Below are positions 1 through 9,728 of a stretch of DNA of 64,000 nt, piece by piece. The first letter of the stretch is position 1. The number at the start of each line of letters is the position of its first letter. The notes beneath the pieces were generated by a model that saw nothing but the letters and a program-made list of their open reading frames with translations, ran no database searches and was not told where the DNA came from. The stretch lies in the NCBI GenBank assembly GCA_963847665.1, contig CAWKAO010000003.1, forward strand, positions 496,001-560,000, in the 5' to 3' direction. The translations under genes and the position numbers were made by a program. This DNA is from CAWKAO01 sp963847665. Lineage in GTDB: Bacteria > Actinomycetota > Humimicrobiia > Humimicrobiales > Humimicrobiaceae.

Positions 1-1146
1 GGGCTGCCCATAAGACGCTGCAGCCTTATGCATATAAATAATCAATATGTACGGAATGAAGAGATAGACGTAAGGGAACTTTTTACGGTCACAGAGGTCA
101 CAGAGACCATAGATAAGATCTGTAATCACATCAAAAATGATTTAAAACAGATGGTCAGTATTATCTACAGCGAATATCCTCCGGAAATGGAAGTGGGAAA
201 ATTCTGCGACAGTCCGTACAGTTGCCCGCTGAAAAAGTTATGCTGGGAAAATGTAAGTGATAACAACATATATTATCTTTATTCGATCACAAAAAAACTT
301 GCAAGGAGGTTAAGGGAATGTGGAATAGAAAACATGGTAGATATTCCCGATGATTTTACAGGTATAAATTATAAGCAGCAGGTACAGATAAAATGCGAAA
401 AAAATTCTGATATAAGAATCGATAAAGAGGCAATATCAGATTACTTAAATAAGATCAGGTATCCGGTTTATTTCCTGGATTTTGAGACTTTTGCATCCCC
501 CATCCCTATTGTCCAAAATACGAGACCCTACCAGAACATACCTTTCCAGTTCTCCCTGCATATGCTTTCCGGGCCGGGTGGAGACCTGAAGCATTCTCCC
601 TTCCTTTCATCGGGTGAGAGGGATCCAAGAAAAGAAGTAATCGAGCATTTAAAAAAGAGCATAGGTCCTGTTGGTAGCATCCTTGTCTATAATGATTCCT
701 TTGAGAAGGCTATACTGAGAGAGCTTGCAAATATGTTTCCCGTATATGCTGATTGGGTAAATTCAGTCCTGGAGAGGGTCGTCGATCTCTATGAGCCTTT
801 CAGGAATTTTCATTATTATAATGTAAAACAGAAAGGCAGTGCATCTGTAAAAAGGGTCCTGCCAGTGTTAACAGGTAAAAGTTACGATAACATGGAAATA
901 TCAAATGGCAGTATTGCAAGCGTGACATTTCTTGAAAATTCCGGACTGTGGCGGGATTATGTAATTTCAAATGAGCTTGATATTATGGAAAAATCAGTTC
1001 TTTTTAAAGATAAAGATGGCCAGGAGCGAGAGGATATAAGAAGGGCTCTTGAGCAATACTGTGAACTTGACACTGAGGGGATGGTCCATATTTTACTGGA
1101 ATTAGAAAAAATTGCTGGTGATAGTCCAGAGGAGAATAAAATTTAA
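1..1146 (+). CDS. DUF2779 protein, 5' end outside window
   Basis: The reading frame is open to the left edge; translated bases 1-27 continue the family similarity, so the first ATG (base 28) is internal. The visible part carries a C-x5-CPLKKLC cysteine group (around residues 63-75 counted from base 28), as in the Cas4-like nuclease half of this family, and then a FLDFETF block near residue 150 that looks like the first acidic motif of a DEDD exonuclease, with YCELDTEGM near the C-terminus as the last. DUF2779 proteins are expected to be two-domain nucleases of unknown role. The next gene follows after 44 bases on the same strand. Family call is confident; activity is inference. Confidence 0.8.
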   Translation, partial: GLPIRRCSLMHINNQYVRNEEIDVRELFTVTEVTETIDKICNHIKNDLKQMVSIIYSEYPPEMEVGKFCDSPYSCPLKKLCWENVSDNNIYYLYSITKKLARRLRECGIENMVDIPDDFTGINYKQQVQIKCEKNSDIRIDKEAISDYLNKIRYPVYFLDFETFASPIPIVQNTRPYQNIPFQFSLHMLSGPGGDLKHSPFLSSGERDPRKEVIEHLKKSIGPVGSILVYNDSFEKAILRELANMFPVYADWVNSVLERVVDLYEPFRNFHYYNVKQKGSASVKRVLPVLTGKSYDNMEISNGSIASVTFLENSGLWRDYVISNELDIMEKSVLFKDKDGQEREDIRRALEQYCELDTEGMVHILLELEKIAGDSPEENKI

Positions 1147-1190
1147 GAAAAAAATTAATGAAAATTTAAAAAATAGAAAGAGGAGTTTTT

Positions 1191-2363
1191 ATGTCAGCCG
1201 TTTCAATTGTAAAGTGTGAAAATATCGAAAACGCAGGTAGTTTAAAAAAATCGCTTTCAGATTCCATCGAACTTATTGGGGGATTTAAATCCAGGATCTT
1301 AAAAGGCGACTCTGTCCTGATAAAACCTAATATTCTGGCACCGATGTCATTTAAGACCGGAGCGGTAACTAATCCTTTTTTAATAGAGGCACTTATTGAC
1401 CTGCTCCATGACGAAGGAGTAAAGGACATAACTATTGGTGAAGGTTCTGCAGTAGGCATAAAGACCAGTGAATCCTTTAAGGAAGGTGGCTGGGATAAGT
1501 TTGCTGAAAGAAAAAAAGTTAAGCTAGTAGATTTTAAAAAAGAAAGATTTATCCCGATGAGCATCCCGCAAGGAAAGATACTTAAATTCATTCATGTTCC
1601 TGAGGCACTGCTTGGATCCGATATTGTCATAAATGTACCTGTAATGAAGACCCATGACACTTATCCCGCTACACTTGGATTAAAAAATATGAAAGGGGTC
1701 ATCAGGGAAAAGGATAAAAAGAGATTTCACTTGTGGGGTCTGTCTCAGTGTATTGTGGACCTTAATAAGTTGCTCCTGCCGCATATCACAATAGAGGACG
1801 GCACCATAGGTATGGAAGGATACGGCCCCATGTTCGGGACCCCTGCAGATTTTGGTACAATATTAGCTTCCTTTGATGCGGTATCTGCAGATACTATTGC
1901 TGCAGAAGTCATGGGAATAAAACCAGATACTATAGAATATTTAAAGCTTGCAGTAGAACAGGGCCTTGGATGTGGAAATATTTCAGAAATCGAAATAAAG
2001 GGTTTAAAAATAAAAGATGCCAGAAAGATATTTTCCCAGGCTACTATCGAAGATGATGAATTGAAAAAGTATAATGTCAGGATCCTGGAAGGTGGGGCAT
2101 GCAGTGGCTGCAGAATAACTCTTGAAGCATTTATTTTCAGGATGGCTAAGGAAGGCCTTCTTTCTAATATTAAGGACCATACATTTATCCTGGGCCAAAA
2201 TGTTAAAATACCAGGTGATGTAAAAGGTCCGGTCATAAAATTCGGGGCCTGCACCAAAACGCTTGAAAAAGGGACCATCAGCCAGGAATTGATTTATATT
2301 CAGGGTTGCCCGCCCCATCCTGATATAACCAGCCTTTATATAAAATCAGGCAAGCTGTACTGA
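1191..2363 (+). CDS. DUF362 domain protein
   Basis: 390 residues, started at the ATG preceded by AGGAG with good spacing. The N-terminal two thirds match DUF362: KGDSVLIKPNIL near residue 40, a conserved PVMKTH near 150 and LGLKNMKGV shortly after. The C-terminal part (about 285-390) has GGACSGCR, FGACTK and QGCPPHP cysteine motifs that could hold a metal or Fe-S cluster. DUF362 proteins often occur in anaerobes beside ferredoxin-like genes; the reaction is unknown. It is cytoplasmic (no signal or membrane segment). Could be co-transcribed with the upstream DUF2779 gene. I cannot assign a substrate. Confidence 0.8.
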   Translation: MSAVSIVKCENIENAGSLKKSLSDSIELIGGFKSRILKGDSVLIKPNILAPMSFKTGAVTNPFLIEALIDLLHDEGVKDITIGEGSAVGIKTSESFKEGGWDKFAERKKVKLVDFKKERFIPMSIPQGKILKFIHVPEALLGSDIVINVPVMKTHDTYPATLGLKNMKGVIREKDKKRFHLWGLSQCIVDLNKLLLPHITIEDGTIGMEGYGPMFGTPADFGTILASFDAVSADTIAAEVMGIKPDTIEYLKLAVEQGLGCGNISEIEIKGLKIKDARKIFSQATIEDDELKKYNVRILEGGACSGCRITLEAFIFRMAKEGLLSNIKDHTFILGQNVKIPGDVKGPVIKFGACTKTLEKGTISQELIYIQGCPPHPDITSLYIKSGKLY

Positions 2364-2512
2364 TATAAAGTCTGCTTCGACCAAAACCTTAATAATAAAA
2401 GTCCAAAATGAACTGAACCATAAGAAGTGTTTATTATTTAGTATATTCATTGATTTTATGTTAATATTTTTAATCTATCAAAGATCAATATTTAGTATTA
2501 ATGGAGGAACCA

Positions 2513-2941
2513 ATGGAAAAAAAATGTGTTGAGTGTGGTAAAGAAATAAAGGAACAAACAGATTCAGATTACTGTCAGGCGTGTGATGAAAAACTTGACA
2601 GACAGTTTGAATCGGTCGAGGATAATATACTTATTTATAAGGATCTGCTGCCAAAGGAAATAGATATATTAAATAAGTTTGAGAAGGAAGATATTATTGA
2701 CCTCTATAAAAGAGCTTACGATAGTTTTAAGTCCGGGGGGCCGTTTACCGAGGAACAGGCCAATATATTAAAGAAGATGGCCCAGACTTTTAACCTTAAA
2801 GAAGATGAGATCGGAAGTGACAGGAAAGTCGAGTATAAAGAAGTTAAAAAGGTCGTTAAAGATGCATGTCCCAACTGTGACGGGAAAATAAAGGAAGATT
2901 TTATTTTCTGTCCCTATTGTGCATTCAGGTTAAAAGACTGA
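2513..2941 (+). CDS. Small double zinc-ribbon protein
   Basis: 142 residues. I start at the second ATG because GGAGG (2503-2507) sits five bases before it, whereas the ATG at 2501 has no ribosome site. The protein opens with CVECGKEI...YCQAC and ends with CPNCDGKI...FCPYCAFRL, two four-cysteine zinc ribbons bracketing a charged, probably helical middle of about 80 residues. No catalytic motif and no membrane segment. Proteins of this shape often act as adaptors or nucleic-acid binders, but I do not recognise a named family and give no function. Confidence 0.75.
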   Translation: MEKKCVECGKEIKEQTDSDYCQACDEKLDRQFESVEDNILIYKDLLPKEIDILNKFEKEDIIDLYKRAYDSFKSGGPFTEEQANILKKMAQTFNLKEDEIGSDRKVEYKEVKKVVKDACPNCDGKIKEDFIFCPYCAFRLKD

Positions 2942-2999
2942 TTTTTCCCTGGACCGTCAAGTCCTGGATTTTGCTCATAAGTTAAATTCAAATATTAAA

Positions 3000-5609
3000 A
3001 TGCAAAAGAAGATCTTTTATCTTTCCATAACATTACTTGTTTCAGTACTTTTTTTACTGGCACAGGTTTCCTGCTGCTTTGATCTTAATTTTGAAAAGAA
3101 CTCTTCAATAACTGCGGTAAAGACTTCATCCCAGGATACTGTAGACAATATCACTGAAGAGACCATTCCCGAACTTTCTACAAAGCTTGAGAGCCCGGAA
3201 CTTTATATAATCAGCAGGCTCAGAGTTCCCGGACAGGCAATAGATGTTAAAGCGTATGGCGGCTATGCATATCTTACCAATGATCTGGGATTTTTATTTG
3301 TGATAGATGTCCGAGATAAAGAAAGTCCACAGATGGTCGGCAAATGTGGAGGTATAGATTCTGCAAATATAGTCGTGATCCAGGGAGAATATGCTTATAT
3401 ATCATATACTGTATGGAAAGCTCCTGAAAGTCCCTCGGGAGATACACTGGCTGAATCTGACCAGGCAAATGCAGAACTGTACAGCATATGTGGTTTTAAA
3501 ATAGTGGATATCGGTAATAAAAAGGACCCAAAAGTTGTAGGTGATTATATTTCAGGGAACAGTGAGAGGAAATCAATACAGGGACTTTTTATAGATGGAG
3601 ATTATGCATATTTAAATTCAACCGTAATGTCTTTGGATAATGAGAGAAGCAAACTTGAAATAATCGATATAAAAGATAAATCAAACCCCAAAGCTGCAGG
3701 ATACTGTGATATTGAGGGACAGCCAAACGGATTATTTGTGCAGGGAGACTATGCATATCTCAATAACACTTATTACGATTACTTAAAAAAGGATTACATC
3801 GGGCAAAGCAAATTCTTTATTGTAGACATAACAGATAGATCGGATCCGCAGATCTCAGGTTCCTGTGAGGTCCCGGCAAACTCGTGGTCAGTTTTTGCCA
3901 GTGATAATAAAGCTTATCTCACAAGCAGCACCTACGATGATAGGGCTAAAGACTACGAAGACAGTATTATGCAGGTGGTCGATATATCAGATCCAACAGG
4001 TCCAACACTTGAAGGCACCTGCAAGATCCCCGGTGGTGCCTGGGAGATCGATAAAAAAGATTCTTTCCTTCTGGTTTCAAGCAACGAAGGGGGGATCAGT
4101 GCCATAGATGTATCTGACAGTACCTTGCCTTCTGTAAAATCGATGTTAAAGACAGGAGGAAATTCCTACGATATTGCTATCAGTGGAGATTTCGGGTACA
4201 TAGCAGACGGGTTCAGTGGCATGGTCATTATAGGGCTTCACAAAAAAGGACCTGGTGAAGGCATGATAGTGGAAGATACTTCACCGGATGGAAACTATGC
4301 ACCAGTTGCAAATATAGATGTTTATGGAGACAGGCTGACAGGAGATATTTTTATAGTAGATAATCCTGTTTTTTTATCAGCAATAGATAGTTTTGATCCA
4401 GATGATGATGCCATGTCATTTACCTGGGAAGTCGACGGCAATAAGTTTTTGGAAAATTTTTCCGGAGCTGCGAAAGCGGGACTCTTATATGATGATATGG
4501 GGATGGAAGCGGTTATATCTGAAAAGGGTGATGAAGCTGTATGGTTTTTTAACGAACCTGGCGACCATATTATAAGTGTTTTGGTCTCTGATGGTATCTC
4601 AGAAAATAAAAAGGATATAGAGGTCACTGTTGGGAAACAGGAATTAGTTATAGATCCCATAAAGCAGCATACATTTGATGTAGAAATAGAGTGCACCCTT
4701 AAAAACAATAGCAATATCCTGCTAAAGGATCTCGAGTGTTATTTAAGGACCCCACAATCATATTTTCCATATCAGCAAATAATCAGCACAAGTCCAAGTA
4801 TCAGTAAATATGACGAAGTATTTGATGATAGCAGAAACCTGCTGACACATATGACATTAGGGGATTCTGTGACTTTGGGAGAAGGAAAGGCGATCAAGGC
4901 AAGTATCACAAGTAAAGTCAGCATGTATGAGTATGATTTTAAAAAGCTAGAAACTAAAGATCTTGATTATGAGATGGGTGACCGTGACCTCGTAGATTAT
5001 ACCCAGGAAGATATTTTTATCGATTCACATAGCACCACGATTTTAAATGCTGTAAAAAAAGCAGCCGGAAATGAAATAGACCCCTTAAAAAAAGCCCAGA
5101 AGATCTATAATTATATAGCCAGAAATATATATTATGATTTTGCAAGGGCCGAAGAAAAAAATTATGAATTTATGGACTCTTCAGAGATCTTAAAAGTCGG
5201 TAAGGGAGTCTGTGCTGACTATGCGATATTGTATACTGCCATGCTCAGGGCTTCAGGAATACCGGCCCGCATCATTGCAGGAATACCGGTAATGCTGATA
5301 CTTGGAGAAAAGGACCAGGAGCTGGATGTTGGCCATGCATGGGTAGAAGTAAAACTCCCAGGATACGGATGGATACCTGTGGATATCACACAGGAATATG
5401 GCTTTATGAATTCTGATTATTTTCTCAATCTTGCTACTGAAAAAGGTAACAGTTTCCTATATGAAAACCAGACAATGGATTGGAGCAGTTATTTTTTTGA
5501 TGGATTCAGGTATGGATGGGACGGCCTGACGGCTCCAGGTGTGGAACAATCTCTTGTCTTCAGGATAAAAGGTATCAACCTGCAGGATATCAATTCGATA
5601 TACAGTTAA
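3000..5609 (+). CDS. LVIVD-repeat, PKD and transglutaminase lipoprotein
   Basis: 869 residues. The N-terminus is a signal peptide ending in LAQVSC, so it is probably a surface lipoprotein (second Cys follows at once). Residues about 65-420 hold roughly six LVIVD-type repeats (patterns such as GDYAYL...VDI.D.S.P), a beta-propeller-like array. Residues about 428-545 form a PKD-like beta sandwich (DPDDDAMSFTWEVDG). The C-terminal part is a transglutaminase-like fold with the expected triad C738 (GVCADY), H779 (GHAWVEV) and D795 (PVDIT). Such a domain is usually a cysteine protease or peptide-modifying enzyme rather than a true cross-linker. The start lacks a clear ribosome site. A terminator follows at 5638. 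Substrate unknown. Confidence 0.82.
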   Translation: MQKKIFYLSITLLVSVLFLLAQVSCCFDLNFEKNSSITAVKTSSQDTVDNITEETIPELSTKLESPELYIISRLRVPGQAIDVKAYGGYAYLTNDLGFLFVIDVRDKESPQMVGKCGGIDSANIVVIQGEYAYISYTVWKAPESPSGDTLAESDQANAELYSICGFKIVDIGNKKDPKVVGDYISGNSERKSIQGLFIDGDYAYLNSTVMSLDNERSKLEIIDIKDKSNPKAAGYCDIEGQPNGLFVQGDYAYLNNTYYDYLKKDYIGQSKFFIVDITDRSDPQISGSCEVPANSWSVFASDNKAYLTSSTYDDRAKDYEDSIMQVVDISDPTGPTLEGTCKIPGGAWEIDKKDSFLLVSSNEGGISAIDVSDSTLPSVKSMLKTGGNSYDIAISGDFGYIADGFSGMVIIGLHKKGPGEGMIVEDTSPDGNYAPVANIDVYGDRLTGDIFIVDNPVFLSAIDSFDPDDDAMSFTWEVDGNKFLENFSGAAKAGLLYDDMGMEAVISEKGDEAVWFFNEPGDHIISVLVSDGISENKKDIEVTVGKQELVIDPIKQHTFDVEIECTLKNNSNILLKDLECYLRTPQSYFPYQQIISTSPSISKYDEVFDDSRNLLTHMTLGDSVTLGEGKAIKASITSKVSMYEYDFKKLETKDLDYEMGDRDLVDYTQEDIFIDSHSTTILNAVKKAAGNEIDPLKKAQKIYNYIARNIYYDFARAEEKNYEFMDSSEILKVGKGVCADYAILYTAMLRASGIPARIIAGIPVMLILGEKDQELDVGHAWVEVKLPGYGWIPVDITQEYGFMNSDYFLNLATEKGNSFLYENQTMDWSSYFFDGFRYGWDGLTAPGVEQSLVFRIKGINLQDINSIYS

Positions 5610-5637
5610 GATTCATTTGGAACGTTTTGAAGGCGGC

Positions 5638-5662
5638 CGGTGATCGTTTTTCACCGTTTTTT
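5638..5662 (+). terminator. Rho-independent terminator
   Basis: A perfect six-pair stem CGGTGA (5638-5643) with TCACCG (5651-5656), seven-base loop, followed by six T. It lies 28 bases after the stop of the LVIVD lipoprotein and should end that transcript. Confidence 0.8.
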
Positions 5663-5862
5663 CTTTAATCTTTCTTTTTTTCCTGGCGGTTTTTTTGGTG
5701 ACCAGTTCCTGTGAGTATTTGAAGAAATTTAATCGAGAGATGTAATTATTGACCATACCTTATAGTTTTTTAATAATTATATAAAAAAATTATAAAATAT
5801 AATAGTTTTTTTAAAAAATATTTATTTTTATTTTTTTAAAATTTAGAAGCAGTTTTACAGAT

Positions 5863-6261
5863 ATGTTTGCAACATTTAAATTATTATCAAGGCGCTTATT
5901 ATTTTTCTGGGAGTTGCCGCAGCTTCTGCTGGGATCTGTATTCTTCTTGATTCTTAGAAAAAGAATAAGAGAAAAGTTAAATTATAAGGATTCAAAAATC
6001 TATTTGGTTTCTGGTTTTCCAGGGGGCATATCACTTTCCTATTTGATCTTCCTGAATCCTCAGGCGGGACAAGATCAAAGATATATTAAGCATGAATACG
6101 GACATACAATCCAGTCACTTATACTTGGCTGGCTGTATCTTCCGGTTATCGGTATAGTTTCAGCAATTAGGGCTGCGTTCTGGAACAGGTTTAAACTTGA
6201 AGCTGCCGGATATTACAAGAAGTTTCCTGAAAACTGGGCCGACAGGCTCGGTGGCATTTAA
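5863..6261 (+). CDS. Small membrane protein with HEYGH metalloprotease-like motif
   Basis: 132 residues with hydrophobic segments around residues 12-30 and 88-105. Between them is KHEYGHTIQS (residues about 76-85), an HExxH zinc-binding motif, and near the C-terminus a conserved-looking FPENWADRLGG. I recall similar short proteins in Bacteroidetes and Firmicutes annotated only as hypothetical. HExxH in a membrane setting suggests a zinc metalloprotease, but the protein is much shorter than known intramembrane proteases and I see no clear third ligand apart from the C-terminal acidic residues. It follows a very A+T-rich leader with no clear ribosome site and converges on the next gene with a 12-base gap. 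Confidence 0.65.
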   Translation: MFATFKLLSRRLLFFWELPQLLLGSVFFLILRKRIREKLNYKDSKIYLVSGFPGGISLSYLIFLNPQAGQDQRYIKHEYGHTIQSLILGWLYLPVIGIVSAIRAAFWNRFKLEAAGYYKKFPENWADRLGGI

Positions 6262-6273
6262 TCATTTAATTGA

Positions 6274-7599
6274 TTACATCTCATATTGCACCCGCAATAC
6301 AATATCAGACTGATTATATTCTAAACCATCCCATGTATTGTCCCCATCAGAAAGCTGCGCAAAGTGTATCCTGATCTGAAATCGCTGGCCGCCACTGTTT
6401 ATTGCATTTTGAAGCTGAGTCTTAAGCGCATTTGTGGAACAGACAAAGTTTCCTGTTCCTATATTGGCAAATAACGCTACCTGAACTTCTGGAAGATTGA
6501 AATCACCCACGATAAGAGGTTCTGCTCCCCAGTTTACTTTTCCAATATAAAAGCTACCGAAAGTAGAAGGATCCCCAAATTTCTGTTTTAGAGTCATAGT
6601 TAGTTCTGCATCTGTTATAGTGACTCCAGAGAGATGGGAGATGTCAAAACTTATATAACCCCTGACTCCTTTATTTCCTGCATAACCGCCACCAGGTGCC
6701 CCGGAATCTCCCGCAAAAAGGCATCCTCCTGCATTAATAAAGCCGGTTTCTTCGATATATCCGCCTTCCGCAACCACTATCGGAAGATTTTCCATGGCTA
6801 CTGCAGGAGGAAGAGGAATATCTACGGTTACATCTTTGTCCTTGGAATCTTCTCCACCATTACCGTCTTTTACGACTACAGTAATAGTATAATTTCCATT
6901 TGCAGCCGGAGCGGTCCACTGCATGGGATTGACAGCATCATTTGCAATGCTGCCGCCACTTACGGTCCATTTATATGTCAGGTCATCACCGTCAGGATCT
7001 GTTGCTACAGCAGTTGCTGCATATACTTCACCTATAAAAAGATCGCTTTCAGAGAGGTTTATTGCCGTAATGACAGGTTTCTTGTTCTCACCACCACAGC
7101 CCCAGCCAAGATCTATTGTTGCAGTAGTTGTTCCTTCAGAGTTTGTCGCTGTCGCTTTTAAAGTATAATCCGGATTTGCCCGGGTCAGGTTTACCTGAGC
7201 CTTAAGATCACCAAATGAATTATTGCTGTCATCTTTGCTCCAGGTGACTTTTGGGGCCGGATTACCTTTGACTGTTGCCTCGACCCTGTAAAAACATACA
7301 TCGTCTGTTGCAGAATATGTCGGGCCCTCATAGACTTTTAAAGTTATCTCGGGTTTGGTCTTCTCACCATCATTATCCGGTTTATCAGTTTTATCACTTC
7401 CAGCTTCAGTGGTTCCCGAACTATTTCCATTGGAATCATTATCAGTTTTATCGACATCTATTTTACCTGACTCTTCGTCAGTGGTCCCTGTTTTTGCTCC
7501 ACACCTGTTGCATACTGCAGCAACACTAAAAATTGATATGATTGTTAAAAAAATAAGGATAATGTATAGGAGTCTTTTGTAAGAATATGACTTTTTCAT
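6274..7599 (-). CDS. CxxC-type lipoprotein with Ig/PKD domains (paralogue 1)
   Basis: 441 residues, with GGAGGG a few bases before the start. The signal peptide ends in VAAVCNRCG: the lipidated Cys is followed three residues later by another Cys, a pattern shared with four other lipoproteins here (49950, 53602, 54988, 57391). After a Thr/Asp-rich linker come an Ig-like domain (LKVYEGPTYSATDD near residue 88), a PKD-like domain (DPDGDDLTYKWTVSGG near 200) and a C-terminal beta-rich domain of about 180 residues (GVRGYISFDIS), reminiscent of DNRLRE-type surface domains. Probably exposed on the cell surface; ligand unknown. The Ig-like and C-terminal domains are closest to the lipoprotein at 53602. 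Confidence 0.75.
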   Translation of the reverse strand: MKKSYSYKRLLYIILIFLTIISIFSVAAVCNRCGAKTGTTDEESGKIDVDKTDNDSNGNSSGTTEAGSDKTDKPDNDGEKTKPEITLKVYEGPTYSATDDVCFYRVEATVKGNPAPKVTWSKDDSNNSFGDLKAQVNLTRANPDYTLKATATNSEGTTTATIDLGWGCGGENKKPVITAINLSESDLFIGEVYAATAVATDPDGDDLTYKWTVSGGSIANDAVNPMQWTAPAANGNYTITVVVKDGNGGEDSKDKDVTVDIPLPPAVAMENLPIVVAEGGYIEETGFINAGGCLFAGDSGAPGGGYAGNKGVRGYISFDISHLSGVTITDAELTMTLKQKFGDPSTFGSFYIGKVNWGAEPLIVGDFNLPEVQVALFANIGTGNFVCSTNALKTQLQNAINSGGQRFQIRIHFAQLSDGDNTWDGLEYNQSDIVLRVQYEM

Positions 7600-7638
7600 C
7601 TTCCCTCCAAAAAATATTTGATATATAAAAGTTCCAGG

Positions 7639-9498
7639 TTAACTGGTCGCAAGGACTATCAGGTCATCCTCTTCAGTAAAACTGACATAGGCTGACTTAT
7701 CAGGGTTTAAATAAATACCAAAGTTTTTTTCTTCTTCGTCCATTTCTGCGTTTATCTTGTAACCGATTGCGATCTCACCTCTACGGCAGGCTGCTTCCTG
7801 GACAGTATAGAAATTTACCTGTTCTTTTGTATTTATATAATTTTTTATCTTTTTTAAATATATCTCAGAGCCTGACTCATCCAACAGTTCATCAAAGATA
7901 GCGCTAAGTGATGCACTCTCGGAGATCTGTGCAAGAAGCAAGCTTGTAATATTTTCACTCACAATGAAGTCATTTACTTTTGCGACTTTTGCAAGTTCCC
8001 TGTTATTTATATCCAGCATCTCACTTGTCACTGAAAATTTTATATTGCCTTTTCTGGCAATATTTCTCAAATGAATAAGTGCCATCAATGTGATAGCATC
8101 AGCTTCCTGAACATCTATTCTACCATAAGCCAGTACTATAATATGGTCATAATCTTCCTTTACATGGCTGGATAGAAGATCGTTGTCATTTATATCTCCG
8201 TTAATCAGATCGACATTGAGTTCCCTGATGCTTTCAAAGTCACTGATGTGATCAAGATCAGCCATAACAGTGATTTTAGAATCCGGAGAGATGTATTTTT
8301 TTAATTCGTTTATAACTATTTTAGCTTTCTCATTCCAACCCAGGATCAAAATTTTTTCTGTTCTTCTTTCATCATCCTTAGATATAGAAATAACTTTCTC
8401 ATCGATCTGATGGTCTTCTATCCCGGATAAAAGAATAGTATTATCATCTTCACTAATAGCTATTATGCTGTCATTTTCATTGATAATCGTATCACCTGAA
8501 GGGTTTAACCTGACTGAGCCAGAAGATTCCAGGCCGATAACTGTTGAGTTTTCAAACATAAAAAGGACTTCCCTGAACGTTTTGCCATAAAGCTCTTTTA
8601 TATTTGATACATAGATCTCATCGCCTTCAAAACTCAACAAGTGATTGTAGATGAGCGATAATCCTGGCTGATAACAGGTCTGGGCTATCAGTCTTGAGAT
8701 AAAATCCTGATTTAGAATAAAACTTGTATGTCCCTCACCTGCGATCATACCTGAATCCAGATTATTGTTTTCATTTAGCATCGCTACGATATTGAGTGAA
8801 TTCCCGGTTCCTTCAGTCCTGCTGTTATTTACTGCAAGTATTGTTTTCAATACAGCAGAGTCTTTATTTTCAAGTATTATTATGGATTTTGATTTAAATA
8901 AGTTTACGATCTTTAAGTCATTCATATTTACTGGATTTCCCTGCCGGCAGATGATGTGTATATTCCTGGCCGGTTTTATTCTTTCCCTGATCAAGTCTTC
9001 CATCTCAACTTTATCTTTATTTCCCATTATTACTATGCTGTATTTTCTCTGGTTTTTATTTGCCTCAATTAGAGATTTTATAACTGGAAAGACTACTTCT
9101 GACCAGCCAAGTATAACTGTGTGGCCAGCTTCAATTACTTTTGACCTCCCTTTTCTTAAGGACCAGATCTTCTCTTGGATACCTGCAGTTAAAAGACCGA
9201 TTAAAAGGCTGATTATAAAAATGCTTACAAGAGCGATAATAAGTGATAGAAAGAAATTTAAATGACCAGGTGTAGCATCATCAAGGATCCCTGTGTTAAG
9301 TACCTTAAAAATGTTTAACCAGAATAACTCAGCAAAACCTTTACCCGGGATGATCTTGATCAACCAGAGTACTATGGTAAATATACTTATAAACACAAGT
9401 GAGATGATGGCAAGAAATCCAATTATAGAAAGTGTGCCCTTTGACATCAGGTTGTCAAAATAGTATCTGAAATTTTCTTTAAAAGATCTTTTGGACAT
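7639..9498 (-). CDS. CASTOR/POLLUX-type ion channel, NAD-binding RCK domains
   Basis: 619 residues. Two hydrophobic segments near residues 22-50 and 82-108 flank a pore-like loop (WLNIFKVLNTG), followed by two Rossmann-type regulatory domains: the first begins VILGWSEVVFPVI (about 130), the second ILILGWNEKAKIVI (about 385). This order matches the CASTOR/POLLUX/SYM8-related bacterial channels, which gate cation flow through cytoplasmic RCK rings. It is a membrane protein likely controlling potassium or calcium flux. It sits 40 bases upstream of the lipoprotein at 6274 on the same strand, so the two may share a transcript, though no functional link is evident. Confidence 0.8.
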   Translation of the reverse strand: MSKRSFKENFRYYFDNLMSKGTLSIIGFLAIISLVFISIFTIVLWLIKIIPGKGFAELFWLNIFKVLNTGILDDATPGHLNFFLSLIIALVSIFIISLLIGLLTAGIQEKIWSLRKGRSKVIEAGHTVILGWSEVVFPVIKSLIEANKNQRKYSIVIMGNKDKVEMEDLIRERIKPARNIHIICRQGNPVNMNDLKIVNLFKSKSIIILENKDSAVLKTILAVNNSRTEGTGNSLNIVAMLNENNNLDSGMIAGEGHTSFILNQDFISRLIAQTCYQPGLSLIYNHLLSFEGDEIYVSNIKELYGKTFREVLFMFENSTVIGLESSGSVRLNPSGDTIINENDSIIAISEDDNTILLSGIEDHQIDEKVISISKDDERRTEKILILGWNEKAKIVINELKKYISPDSKITVMADLDHISDFESIRELNVDLINGDINDNDLLSSHVKEDYDHIIVLAYGRIDVQEADAITLMALIHLRNIARKGNIKFSVTSEMLDINNRELAKVAKVNDFIVSENITSLLLAQISESASLSAIFDELLDESGSEIYLKKIKNYINTKEQVNFYTVQEAACRRGEIAIGYKINAEMDEEEKNFGIYLNPDKSAYVSFTEEDDLIVLATS

Positions 9499-9728
9499 AT
9501 TAAAAAACTGAAAATTTTTTAAATTTATTCTTAAATTTTACTAGTAGAAAATACTAAACACAATTATATTTTTAAAAAGACTAATATCCTATAGATACTT
9601 TAGGAGCAAAAAGCTCTTAAGATCCTGGATCTACTGGTCAAGTATCTTTCATATAAGTAAAGTTTTTATAGATATCGATCCCATTGCTTATTATAATTAT
9701 CCTTATAATTTTTAAACGGGGTTCTTGA

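Noticed and set aside
6634..7161. Plus-strand open frame across the lipoprotein gene
   Set aside because: It lies opposite a gene with signal peptide, domains and ribosome site; its product is cysteine- and serine-rich noise.
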